Shown: piece by piece, positions 39,849 through 49,155 of the stretch | How the letters are laid out: the number at the start of each line of letters is the position of its first letter | Position numbering within the stretch: the stretch's first letter is position 1 | From: Methylosinus sp. Sm6 | Lineage (GTDB): Bacteria; Pseudomonadota; Alphaproteobacteria; Rhizobiales; Beijerinckiaceae | Direction of reading: 5' to 3' | Length of the DNA: 52,301 nt | Assembly (NCBI RefSeq): GCF_019802345.1 | Contig: NZ_JAINDZ010000031.1 | Span: 1-52,301, forward strand | Notes under the pieces: model-generated | Told to the model about the DNA's origin: nothing | The model's input: the letters and a program-made list of their open reading frames with translations, nothing else | Database searches by the model: none | Translations under genes and position numbers: made by a program

Positions 39849-42800
39849 TTAGAGCCGCGCGGGTCGGCGTCCGAACATCTTTCTCAGCCGGTCGACATAC
39901 AAGAACACCACAGGCGTGGTGTAGAGCGTCAATATCTGGCTGACGAGCAGTCCTCCGACGATGGCGATCCCGAGAGGACGGCGCATTTCGGCGCCCTCCC
40001 CCGAGCCGATCGCGAGCGGCAGGGCGCCGAACAATGCGACCAGAGTTGTGATGAGAATCGGACGAAAGCGCGTGCGGCAGGCTTCACGTATCGCCGCCTC
40101 GGGCGACAACCCGCGCCGCCGTTCCGCGTCGAGCGCGAAATCGACCAGGATGATGGCGTTCTTCTTCACGACGCCGATGAGCAGGAGCACGCCGATCATG
40201 GCGATGATGCTGAGCTCCGTTCCGCAGCCGAGCAGCGCGAGAAAAGCCCCGACGCCGGCCGACGGAAGCGTCGACAGAATCGTCAGCGGATGCAGGAAGC
40301 TCTCATAGAGGATGCCGAGCACGATGTAGACCACGGTCAGAGCGGCCGCGATCATCAAGGGTTGATTGGCGAGCGCGTTCTGATAGCCGGCGGCGTTGCC
40401 GGAGAAGACGCCTTGGATCGAGCCGGGCGCGCCGGATTTGGCGATCGCTTCGGCGATCACGCTCGCGGCGTCGCCCAGCGACTTGCCGTCGGCCAGATTG
40501 AAAGAGATGGTGATCGCGGCGAAATGGCCCTGATGATTGACTTGCAGCGGCGTCACGCCGTCATCGAAACGCGCGAGCGACGACAGCGGAATCATCGGCG
40601 CCGGCGCGCTGTTGACGGCGCCGCTCGCGCTCGTCGAAGCGCGCGGGGAGAACACACGCCGCGCCGCAGCGGCGTCTGCGCCGATGTAGAGATTGTCGAG
40701 CGATTCCCCGGTCCCTTGAAATTTTGGAGCGACCTCCATCACCACATGATATTGGTTGAGCGGCTCATAGATCGTCGAAACCTGTCGCTGCCCGTAGGCG
40801 TCGAAGAGCGTGTTGTCGATCGCGCTCGCAGGAAGGCCGAAACGCGCCGCTTTGGAGCGATCCATGACGATGCTGTGGCGAAGGCCCTTGTCCTGCTGAT
40901 CCGAGCTCACGTCGAGAAGCGTCTTGTCGCGTCGCAGCGCCTCTACGATGAGCGGAACGAATGTGCGCAATTGCTCGAGATCGTCGGAGAGCAGCGTATA
41001 TTGAAACATCGCATTGCCGGTTCGCCCGCCCATGCGGATGTCCTGCACCGATTGCAGAAACAGGCTCGCGCCGCCGACACGCGCGAACTTCGGACGCAGA
41101 CGCGCCATGATCTCGTCGGCGGACGCCTTGCGCTCGTCGAGGGGCTTCAAGGTCACGAGCATGTCGGCGATATTGACCGGGCCGCCGGGCCCGAAGCTGC
41201 CGCCGATCACGGCGGACGCCGACTCGACTCCCGGATCGGCTTCGAGGATCGCGACGAATTGCACGAGCTTCTCCTTCATCGCCGCGAAAGATATGCTCTG
41301 ATCGGCGACGATCGCGCCGCGCATTCGTCCCGAATCCTGAATGGGGAAAAAGCCTTTGGGAACGATTTGGAGCAAATGGAAATTGAGAAGGATCGTCGCG
41401 AGGAGCGTCGCGAATGTGACGCCCGGCCGCGCCAGCGCGACGTCGAGCGTGCGCACATAAGCGTGATGCAGCGCCGAAAAGGCGCGCTCGCTCCACCGCA
41501 GCAAGAAGAATTGCGGAGGCCCGGCGTGGCCGCGCAGGATGCGTGAGCACAGCATCGGCGTCACGCTGACCGACAAAATCAGCGAAACGAGGATCGCAAC
41601 CGACAAGGTCATGGCGAATTCACGCATCATTCGGCCGATGATGCCGCCCATGAACAAGATCGGCAGAAACACCGCGACCAGCGAGAGGCTCATCGACAAC
41701 ACCGTCGGCGCGACCTCGCGGGCGCCCGTCAGCGCTGCGGCGCGGGGCGGTTCGCCCGCTTCGATCCGACGCGCAATATTCTCGACGACGACGATGGCGT
41801 CGTCGACGATGAAGCCCGTGGCGATGGTCAGCGCCATGAGCGACAGATTATCGAGGCTGTAGTCGAGGAGATACATCGCGCCCAAGGCGCCGATCAGCGA
41901 GACGGGAACGCAGAGGCTCGCCGGAGCGGTCGCGCGGGCGTCCCGCAGCGATAGGAAAACGATGAACACGACGAGCAGAACCGTGAAGAATAGCGTCGAC
42001 TCGATCTCGTGGAGAGATGCGCGAATGGTCAGGGTCCGGTCCTGCACGATGCGCAGCTCCACATCCGCCGGCAGAGCGGCCGCCAGCGGCGCTGTCAAAG
42101 CCCTGATGCGGTCGACGACCTCGATGAAATTGGCGCCCGGCTGCCGATAGATGCGAATCTGCACGGCGGTCCGGCCATTGCTGAGTCCATGGTTGCGGAC
42201 GTCCTCGACCGAATCGACGACATCGGCGATGTCCTTCAACTTCACGGCGGCGCCGCTGCGATAGGCGACGACGAGACCCTCATAGTCGGCCGCCCTGCGT
42301 GACTGATCATTGGCGTAGAGCGTCAGACGCCGGTCGCGCTCGTCGATGAAGCCCTTCGGTCCGTTGAAATTGGCGGCATGCAGCGCGGCGCGTACATCCT
42401 CGAGCGAGACGCCATGCGCATACAGCGCCGGCGCATCGAGCTCGACCCGCACCGCCGGCAGAGCCGCGCCGCCGACCGAGACCTCGCCCACACCCTCGAT
42501 CTGCGCATATTTCTGCTGCAGAACATTGGAGGCGACCTCGAACAACTGCCCCGAGGTCAGCCGATCCGAGAACAGGGCCAAGATCACGATCGGGACTTCG
42601 GCCGGATTCGAGGTACGAAAGGTCGGGTTATTGCGCAGCGCCTGCGGAAGATCGGCGCGCGCCGCCGCGATCGCCGCTTGAATGTCGCGTTGTGCGCCGT
42701 CGATATTGCGGTCGAGATCGAATTGGAGCGAGATGCGCGTCGAGCCGAGCGAACTCGACGACGTCATTTCCGTTACGCCGGCGATCTGTCCGAGACGGCG

Positions 42801-43004
42801 CTCCAGAGGCGTCGCCACCGAGGCCGCCATGGTCTCCGGGCTCGCGCCCGGCATCGACGCGGTTATTCCGATCACCGGAAAGTCGATATTGGGAATCGGC
42901 GCTCTCGGCAGAAGGAGCGAGGCGGAGAGGCCGGCGAGCACGACGCCCAGCGTCAAGAGGCTCGTGGCCACGGGACGGGCGATGGCCGCCGCGGTGATGC
43001 TCAT
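39849..43004 (-). CDS. RND multidrug efflux inner-membrane subunit (MdtC-like)
   Basis: Protein of 1051 aa with the RND topology of one N-terminal helix, a large periplasmic loop, a bundle, a second loop and a second bundle. Recognisable family blocks include ASLLLPRAPIPNIDFPVIGI, YLLDYSLDNLSLMALTIATG, FIVDDAIVVVENIARRI with the proton-relay Asp pair, and LLIGVVKKNAIILVDFAL. The start ATG 43004 overlaps the stop of the preceding pump gene. MdtB and MdtC form a heterotrimer in E. coli, and two adjacent pump genes here fit that arrangement. Confidence 0.93.
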   Translation of the reverse strand: MSITAAAIARPVATSLLTLGVVLAGLSASLLLPRAPIPNIDFPVIGITASMPGASPETMAASVATPLERRLGQIAGVTEMTSSSSLGSTRISLQFDLDRNIDGAQRDIQAAIAAARADLPQALRNNPTFRTSNPAEVPIVILALFSDRLTSGQLFEVASNVLQQKYAQIEGVGEVSVGGAALPAVRVELDAPALYAHGVSLEDVRAALHAANFNGPKGFIDERDRRLTLYANDQSRRAADYEGLVVAYRSGAAVKLKDIADVVDSVEDVRNHGLSNGRTAVQIRIYRQPGANFIEVVDRIRALTAPLAAALPADVELRIVQDRTLTIRASLHEIESTLFFTVLLVVFIVFLSLRDARATAPASLCVPVSLIGALGAMYLLDYSLDNLSLMALTIATGFIVDDAIVVVENIARRIEAGEPPRAAALTGAREVAPTVLSMSLSLVAVFLPILFMGGIIGRMMREFAMTLSVAILVSLILSVSVTPMLCSRILRGHAGPPQFFLLRWSERAFSALHHAYVRTLDVALARPGVTFATLLATILLNFHLLQIVPKGFFPIQDSGRMRGAIVADQSISFAAMKEKLVQFVAILEADPGVESASAVIGGSFGPGGPVNIADMLVTLKPLDERKASADEIMARLRPKFARVGGASLFLQSVQDIRMGGRTGNAMFQYTLLSDDLEQLRTFVPLIVEALRRDKTLLDVSSDQQDKGLRHSIVMDRSKAARFGLPASAIDNTLFDAYGQRQVSTIYEPLNQYHVVMEVAPKFQGTGESLDNLYIGADAAAARRVFSPRASTSASGAVNSAPAPMIPLSSLARFDDGVTPLQVNHQGHFAAITISFNLADGKSLGDAASVIAEAIAKSGAPGSIQGVFSGNAAGYQNALANQPLMIAAALTVVYIVLGILYESFLHPLTILSTLPSAGVGAFLALLGCGTELSIIAMIGVLLLIGVVKKNAIILVDFALDAERRRGLSPEAAIREACRTRFRPILITTLVALFGALPLAIGSGEGAEMRRPLGIAIVGGLLVSQILTLYTTPVVFLYVDRLRKMFGRRPARL

Positions 43005-46000
43005 GCCGCTTCGCGCTCCTTCGCATGCCCGACGCGGAGAGAAGCGGATTTCGTCCATCCGTCGAATGCGAGATAGATCACCGGCGTCGTGAACAGCGTG
43101 AGGATCTGGCTGAAGATCAGCCCGCCGACGATCGATGCGCCGAGCGGCTGGCGCAGCTCCGCGCCTTCGCCGGAGCCGAGCAGCAGGGGCAGCGCGCCGA
43201 GCAGCGCTGCGAGCGTCGTCATCAATATCGGCCGGAAGCGGAGAATGCAGGCTCTGTAGATCGCCTCGCGTGGCGCGAGGCCTTCGTCCCGCTCCGCCTG
43301 CAACGCAAAGTCGATCATCATGATCGCATTTTTCTTGACGATGCCGATGAGGAGGATGACGCCGATGATTCCGATCACGCCGAGATCGTCGCCGGCCAGC
43401 ATCAACGCGAGCAAGGCGCCGATGCCGGCCGAGGGCAGTGTCGAGAGAATCGTCAGGGGATGGATGTAGCTCTCATAGAGCACGCCGAGCACGATATAGA
43501 CGGTGACGATCGCCGCGAGAATGAGCAGCAGCGTGCTGACCGACGAAGCGTTGAAGGCGTGCGTCGCGCCCTGGAACACGGTGATGACGCTGGCCGGCGT
43601 TCCGATGGACGCCTGGGCGGTTCGCAACGCCTCCATGGCGGCGCCGAGCGAATAGCCGGGAGCGAGATTGAAGGAGATCGTCGTCGCCGGAAATTGCGCG
43701 AGATGATCGATGGAGAGGGGCGCCGCGATCTCGCTGACGGAGACGAAGGTATCGAGCGGCGTCTGCCGGCCGCCATTGGTCGGCACGCGCAATTCCGCGA
43801 GCGTCTCGCGCCCCGACCGCGCGCGCGTCGCCGCCTCGAGAATCACACGATATTGACTGGTCTGCGTGAACAGCGTCGAGACGATGCGTTGACCGAAGGC
43901 GTCGTAGAGGATGTTGTCGATCGTCGCGACGCCGACCCCGTATCGCGCCGCCTTTTCACGGTCGATCTCGACGAACAGCGCATTGCCGCCGTCGCGCGCG
44001 CTGCTGGCGACGTCACGCAGCGCCGGAGCATGGGACAAATCGTCGACCAGGCGGCGCGCATAATCGGCGAGCTCGGCGGGATTGGCGTCCTGCAGAGCGA
44101 AATGGAATTCGCCGCGGCTCACGCCGGAATCGATCGCGAGATCTTGCGCGGGCTGCAGATAGAGCGCGCCGACGGCGCGCAATCGCGCCGCATCCTGCAA
44201 TCTCCGTGTGATGGCCGCGATCGCGCCGGAGCGCTCGGCTTTCGGCTTCAGCTTGATCAGCAAGCGCGCGCTGTCGAGCGTGCGATTGACGCCGTCCACG
44301 CCGAGGAAGGACGAGACATTTCCGACGGCCGGATCCTCGAGCAGCAGCGCGACGAGATCGAGCTGCTTGCGCGTCATCGCCTCGTAATTGAGCGACTGTC
44401 CGCCCTCGAAGAAGCCTTGCACGAGGCCGGTGTCCTGCGTCGGGAAAAACCCCTTCGGGATCGTCACGTAGAGGACGCCGGTCAGCGCCAGCGTCGCGGC
44501 GAACACGGAGAGCGTCGTGCGGGAGTGGGCGAGCACGAAGCGCAGGGCGACGGCATAGGCGTCGCTCAGGCGATCGAACCAGTCGTGCATGTCCTTCGCA
44601 TCATGCGCATGGGCGTCGCGCGCCGTCAGCAGCTTGGCGCACAGCATGGGCGCCAGCGTCAACGACACGATCGCCGAGATCACGATGGTGACCGAGAGGG
44701 TCACTGCGAATTCGCGAAACAGACGCCCGACGACATCGCTCATGAACAAGAGCGGGATCAGGACGGCGATGAGCGAGATGGTGAGCGAGACAATGGTGAA
44801 GCCGATCTCGCGCGCGCCGATGAGGGCGGCGGCGAGCGGCGTCTCGCCGCGTTCGATATAGCGGGAGATGTTCTCGATCATGACGATGGCGTCGTCGACG
44901 ACGAAGCCGGTGGCGATCGTCAGCGCCATCAGCGTGAGATTATTGAGGCTGTAGCCGAGCAGATACATCACGGCGAAGGCGCCGATCAGCGACAAGGGAA
45001 CGGCGACGCTCGGAATGATCGTGGCGCGCGGGCTGCGCAGAAACAGGAAGATCACGGCGACGACGAGCGCGATGGAGAAGAGAAGCTCCATTTCGACGTC
45101 GTGAATAGAGGCGCGAATAGCCGTCGTTCGATCGGTGAGGACGACGAGATCCACCGTGGCTGGAAGCGAGGCGGCGAGCGCGGGCAGCAGCGCCTTTATC
45201 TGATCGACGACGGCGACGACATTGGCGCCGGGCTGCCGCTTCACATCGACGATGATCGCGGGCTCGAGATCGGTAAAGGCGCCGAGCTCGCGATTCTCCG
45301 AGCCGTCGGTCACCTCCGCCACATCCTGCAGACGCACCGGGCCGCCGGCGCGATAGGCGACGACGAGCCCTTCATAGTCATGCGCGCTCTGCAGCTGATC
45401 ATTGGCGTCGATGGCGAATTGGCGGCTACGCCCGTCGATGGTTCCCTTCGGCAGATTGACATTGGCGTTGGAGATCGTCGCGCGCAGATCTTCGAGCGAG
45501 AGATTATGCGCGGCGAGCTTCGCCGTATCGGCGCGCACCACGACGGCCGGGCGATGGCCGCCCGAGACGCTCACCAGTCCGACGCCCGAGAGCTGTGAGA
45601 TTTTTTGCGCGACGCGGCTGTCGGCGAGATCCTGCACTTGCGTCAAAGGCATGGTCTTCGAGCGCAGCGCCAGCGTCAGAACCGGCGCGTCGGCCGGATT
45701 GATCTTGGCGTAGACCGGCGGCGCCGGCAGATCGGTCGGCAGAAAGCTCGCGGCCGCGTTGATCGCCGCCTGCACCTGCTGCTCGGCGGCGTCGAGCGAC
45801 AGTTTCAGGCTGAATTGCAAGGTGATGATCGAAGCGCCGCCCGAGCTCGTCGAGGCGATTTCGGTGAGGCCGGGCGTCTGTCCGAGCTGGCGCTCGAGCG
45901 GCGCCGTGATCGTCGCGGCGACGACGTCGGGACTGGCGCCGGGATAGAAGGTGCGGACCTCGATCGTCGGATAATCGATCTGCGGCAGCGCCGCAACGGG

Positions 46001-46105
46001 AAGAAGGCGAAAGCCGATGAGCCCGGCGAGAAAGATCGCCGCCATCGTCAAAGTGGTCGCGACCGGCCGCTCGATGAAGGGACGCGAGATATCGAAGGCG
46101 CTCAT
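43001..46105 (-). CDS. RND multidrug efflux inner-membrane subunit (MdtB-like)
   Basis: Protein of 1034 aa of the same family as its neighbour. Motifs include GFRLLPVAALPQIDYPTIEV, YLLGYSLNNLTLMALTIATG, FVVDDAIVMIENISRYIERG and LLIGIVKKNAIMMIDFAL. It begins MSAFDISRPFIERPVATTLT, an N-terminal amphipathic helix plus first membrane helix. It is joined to the adaptor gene by an ATGA overlap upstream and to the second pump gene by an ATGA overlap downstream, so all three subunits are translated from one message. Confidence 0.95.
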   Translation of the reverse strand: MSAFDISRPFIERPVATTLTMAAIFLAGLIGFRLLPVAALPQIDYPTIEVRTFYPGASPDVVAATITAPLERQLGQTPGLTEIASTSSGGASIITLQFSLKLSLDAAEQQVQAAINAAASFLPTDLPAPPVYAKINPADAPVLTLALRSKTMPLTQVQDLADSRVAQKISQLSGVGLVSVSGGHRPAVVVRADTAKLAAHNLSLEDLRATISNANVNLPKGTIDGRSRQFAIDANDQLQSAHDYEGLVVAYRAGGPVRLQDVAEVTDGSENRELGAFTDLEPAIIVDVKRQPGANVVAVVDQIKALLPALAASLPATVDLVVLTDRTTAIRASIHDVEMELLFSIALVVAVIFLFLRSPRATIIPSVAVPLSLIGAFAVMYLLGYSLNNLTLMALTIATGFVVDDAIVMIENISRYIERGETPLAAALIGAREIGFTIVSLTISLIAVLIPLLFMSDVVGRLFREFAVTLSVTIVISAIVSLTLAPMLCAKLLTARDAHAHDAKDMHDWFDRLSDAYAVALRFVLAHSRTTLSVFAATLALTGVLYVTIPKGFFPTQDTGLVQGFFEGGQSLNYEAMTRKQLDLVALLLEDPAVGNVSSFLGVDGVNRTLDSARLLIKLKPKAERSGAIAAITRRLQDAARLRAVGALYLQPAQDLAIDSGVSRGEFHFALQDANPAELADYARRLVDDLSHAPALRDVASSARDGGNALFVEIDREKAARYGVGVATIDNILYDAFGQRIVSTLFTQTSQYRVILEAATRARSGRETLAELRVPTNGGRQTPLDTFVSVSEIAAPLSIDHLAQFPATTISFNLAPGYSLGAAMEALRTAQASIGTPASVITVFQGATHAFNASSVSTLLLILAAIVTVYIVLGVLYESYIHPLTILSTLPSAGIGALLALMLAGDDLGVIGIIGVILLIGIVKKNAIMMIDFALQAERDEGLAPREAIYRACILRFRPILMTTLAALLGALPLLLGSGEGAELRQPLGASIVGGLIFSQILTLFTTPVIYLAFDGWTKSASLRVGHAKEREAA

Positions 46106-47397
46106 CGCGCCTCGGTCTTTTCGGCGCGGCGCTCCGCCGGCGCCTCCTTGCGCTTGCCCGCGGCCGGCTCGCCGACATTGGAAGGCCCGCCCTTCGGCGG
46201 TCGGGTCACGACGACCTTGGCGCCGTCGCGCAGGCGATCGACGCCTTCCACCACGACTCGCTGGCCGGGCTCCAAGCCGCTTTCGATCACCGCCCGCTCG
46301 CCGTCGCTGGGGCCGAGGCGGACCGAACGCACGGCGACCTTTTCGTCGTCGTCGAGCGCATAGACGAAAGGTCCCTTTGCGCCGCGCTGCAGCGCGGCGG
46401 CGGGAGCGAGGACGACGCCTTTCAATGTCTCGACGGTCAATTCGGCGTTGACGAATTGATTGGGGTAGAGAGACTCGTCGTCATTGGCGAATTCCGCACG
46501 CAGACGCACGGTTCCGGAGGAGGCGTCGATCTGATTGTCGATCGCATAGAGCGCGCCGCGCGCGATCTGCTCGGCGCGATCGTGGTCATAAGCGACGACG
46601 GCGAGCTTCTCGCCGAAGCGGAAGCGCTTCAGCACGCTCTGCAGCTTCGCCTCCGGCAGGCTGAAGATCACTGTGATCGGCGAGATGCGGGTCACCACGG
46701 CGACGCCATTGGGATCGCTCGTCTGCACGATGTTGCCGGGATCGACCTGGCGCAGACCGATACGGCCGCCGATCGGCGCGGCGATATGCGTATAGTCGAG
46801 ATCGAGCCGTGCCCGACCGACCAGCGCGCGGTCGATGTCGACCGCCGCGCGATATTGCCCGATCAGCGCCTTCTGCGTGTCGAGCTGCTGTCCGGAAACG
46901 CCATCCTTGATCTTGTTGCGTAAAGATTCGTAACGGGCGAGATCGCGCTCGGCGTTTCTGAGCAGCGCCTCGTCTTTTTGCAGCTGGCCCTCCGCCTGCG
47001 CCAATGCGAGCTCGAAAGGGCGCGGATCGATCTCGGCCAATATGTCTCCCGCTGCGACCTCCTGCCCTTCCGTGTACCGCACCTTCAGCAAGGGCCCGGA
47101 GACTTGCGGCTTGACGACGGCCGTCGCGGTGGCCGTCACCGTGCCGAGCGCCGAGACGACGACGGGAAAATCGCCGCGCATCACCTCCGCCGCCGCGACG
47201 GTCGTCGCTGGTCCGCGCGCGCCGGCCGGCGGCGTTCGGACGGCGTCGGTCGAATAATAGCGCCATGCCGTGAAGATTGCGCCGGCGAGCAGCGCGACGA
47301 GCGCGACGCGCGATGCGATTTTTCGTTTCACCATGCGCCGCAGGGCGAGCTCGAAAGCGTGTGGCGCCTGGGCGACGTCGCCGACATCGGAACTCAT
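46102..47397 (-). CDS. RND efflux periplasmic adaptor (MdtA-like)
   Basis: Membrane-fusion protein of 431 aa. An N-terminal anchor helix (KIASRVALVALLAGAIFTAW, about 25-45) is followed by the first lipoyl half (VTATATAVVKPQVSGPLLKV), a coiled-coil hairpin (about 125-190), the second lipoyl half (LDLDYTHIAAPIGGRIGLR) and a beta-barrel. The C-terminal tail is long, charged and low-complexity (about 400-431). I chose the ATG at 47397, with GGAG upstream. The frame remains open beyond, but it reads into the upstream gene region without homology. No outer-membrane channel gene is in the operon. Confidence 0.93.
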   Translation of the reverse strand: MSSDVGDVAQAPHAFELALRRMVKRKIASRVALVALLAGAIFTAWRYYSTDAVRTPPAGARGPATTVAAAEVMRGDFPVVVSALGTVTATATAVVKPQVSGPLLKVRYTEGQEVAAGDILAEIDPRPFELALAQAEGQLQKDEALLRNAERDLARYESLRNKIKDGVSGQQLDTQKALIGQYRAAVDIDRALVGRARLDLDYTHIAAPIGGRIGLRQVDPGNIVQTSDPNGVAVVTRISPITVIFSLPEAKLQSVLKRFRFGEKLAVVAYDHDRAEQIARGALYAIDNQIDASSGTVRLRAEFANDDESLYPNQFVNAELTVETLKGVVLAPAAALQRGAKGPFVYALDDDEKVAVRSVRLGPSDGERAVIESGLEPGQRVVVEGVDRLRDGAKVVVTRPPKGGPSNVGEPAAGKRKEAPAERRAEKTEAR

Positions 47398-47443
47398 TTT
47401 GCAACTCCGCGCGAATAGGGGGCTGACGTCGCAGGCCGGTCGA

Positions 47444-48949
47444 TCAAGCCTTCTGCGCTGCGAGCGCGCGCCGCTCCCTTTGCGGGATGCTGCGGCGCAG
47501 GCGCCGCCAGGCGAGCACGACCGCGGTGGTCGACAGAGCGAGGCCGAAGAACACCCACAGCGCCATCCAGCCGTTCCACAGCCAATGATCTCGGAACGGG
47601 CCGAAATCCCAATGGTGGACGGCGGAATAGAGCCAGCGATAGACGCGCCGGCTCGCATCGATCTTGGCCAGCAGGCGGCCGTCGACCGGATCGATGTAGA
47701 GCGAGCTGCGGCCGGCGTCCGCGAGGTCCACGCGCAGGACCGGAAGCGGCTTGTCGATCCGCGACTGGTGATGATTGGGGTAGTAATAGCTGTCGTAGTC
47801 GATCAGCAGCTCGCGGCCGGAGATCGGCGCCGTTCCGGCGAGGCGCGCCGCGGCGGCGGCGAGGGCGTCTTCGCCGAAAGCCGCTTTGGTTCGTCCCGTC
47901 TCGAGGGCGCGCCGCTCTCCGTCACGCGAGACGGCGAGAAGAACGGCGTCGTCGCCGATGCGGCTCCAGGACAGAGCGACCGTTTCCGGCGCCAGCGCCG
48001 CGACGCCGGCGGATGTTGCGCTCGCCATCGCGTCGGGCCCCCCGACGGCGCGATAGCGCGCGATCTCGTCGGGACTCGGCGTCGGCTGCGAGAAGATTTG
48101 CCCGGGATTGGTGGAGAAGAAGCCGCTCGCCGCCCATGAGAGGGCGAAGACGCCGCCGATTAGTCCGGCCCAGAAATGATAGGCGAAAAAGAACTCGCGA
48201 TAGGGCTGCGTGCGGCCGCGCGAATAGGTCGGGCGGCCGAAGAAGCCGGGCCTCCATTTCACGAAGCCGAGAATGACGCCGGTGAGCGCGGCGGCGGCCG
48301 CGAAGAAGCCGGCCCAAGACAGCGCCGCGCGGCGATAGTCGCCGGCGCCGACGAGGTCGAGCCAGCGGAAGAGATGAAGCCAATTGCCGGCGTAGATCAG
48401 AGCGCGCTCGCCGCGCGTCGCGGATTGCACGACCTCGCCGGTGCGCGCGGAGACGACGATCTCTCGGCTGTCCGGGGCTGCGAAACGATGGAAGGGCCGC
48501 AGTGCTTCAGCGTTGCGAACGCCGACCGGCGCCTCTTCGGCGCCGCTGTAGACGAGATCGGCGCCCTCGGCCCAGAGATCGGCGATGCGACGCGCTTGCT
48601 CGGGGGAGAAGACGATAGGCGCGCCATCCAGCGCCGAAATGGCGGAGCGCCGTCCGAATTGGTTCTCGATCAGCCAAGCCGGCGCGCCGGCGACGCGAAC
48701 AAGCCGACCTTCGACGATAACGCCGTCCTCCTGCTCGTGTCGCCCGCCGAGCGCGCGCGCCGCGAGCGCATCGCCGAGCGAGAGCCAGCTCGCCTCCGGC
48801 GCGAGGCTCTCGGCATGGGCGAGCTGCTGCGCGCGGGTGATCGGCGGCGCGGCCAGGAAGGCGATGACGAGTCCGGTGGAGAACCAGACGAGCATGAACA
48901 GCGCCAGCACGACGCCGATCCAGCGGTGCAGAAAGATGAGACTCTTCAT
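47444..48949 (-). CDS. PepSY-associated membrane protein
   Basis: Protein of 501 aa with at least four membrane helices. The opening SLIFLHRWIGVVLALFMLVW and later HFWAGLIGGVFALSWAASGF carry the His residues seen in PepSY-TM proteins (for example those beside siderophore or metal reductase genes); WLHLFRWLDLVGAG and SAVHHWDFGPFRDHWLWNGW are further membrane-edge His clusters. Large periplasmic PepSY-like parts occur between them (SSLYIDPVDGRLLAKID). It lies 46 nt upstream of the adaptor gene and likely heads the efflux operon. Some relatives reduce ferric or other metals, but the function here is unknown. Confidence 0.8.
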   Translation of the reverse strand: MKSLIFLHRWIGVVLALFMLVWFSTGLVIAFLAAPPITRAQQLAHAESLAPEASWLSLGDALAARALGGRHEQEDGVIVEGRLVRVAGAPAWLIENQFGRRSAISALDGAPIVFSPEQARRIADLWAEGADLVYSGAEEAPVGVRNAEALRPFHRFAAPDSREIVVSARTGEVVQSATRGERALIYAGNWLHLFRWLDLVGAGDYRRAALSWAGFFAAAAALTGVILGFVKWRPGFFGRPTYSRGRTQPYREFFFAYHFWAGLIGGVFALSWAASGFFSTNPGQIFSQPTPSPDEIARYRAVGGPDAMASATSAGVAALAPETVALSWSRIGDDAVLLAVSRDGERRALETGRTKAAFGEDALAAAAARLAGTAPISGRELLIDYDSYYYPNHHQSRIDKPLPVLRVDLADAGRSSLYIDPVDGRLLAKIDASRRVYRWLYSAVHHWDFGPFRDHWLWNGWMALWVFFGLALSTTAVVLAWRRLRRSIPQRERRALAAQKA

Positions 48950-49155
48950 GGGTCCGATGTTTCCTTCGAGACGCGCGCCGACGAGGCGCCGAGCGCTGGG
49001 TGCGCCGCAGATGAAATGTCTGGGTTTGGTCGCGGCGCGTTTCGACCGGCCGCGCCCGCGGGCTCGGCAGCTGCGCGCTGCTTCCGATTATATTATATAA
49101 TATCGATAGGATTAATCAATACTCGTTTGCGGCGTCGGCCTTCGCCGGCGCCCCG
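48950..49155 (-). promoter_or_regulatory. Promoter region of the PepSY/efflux operon
   Basis: This 206-nt gap is downstream of ribA and upstream of the PepSY gene. It contains the 14-bp palindrome ATATTATATAATAT at 49090-49103 within an AT-rich block. I see no gene. Confidence 0.45.

Noticed and set aside
43025-45598. 857-codon plus-strand frame across the RND pump gene
   Set aside because: Reverse shadow of the MdtB-like gene; composition is charged and non-membrane, and the minus strand encodes all RND motifs.
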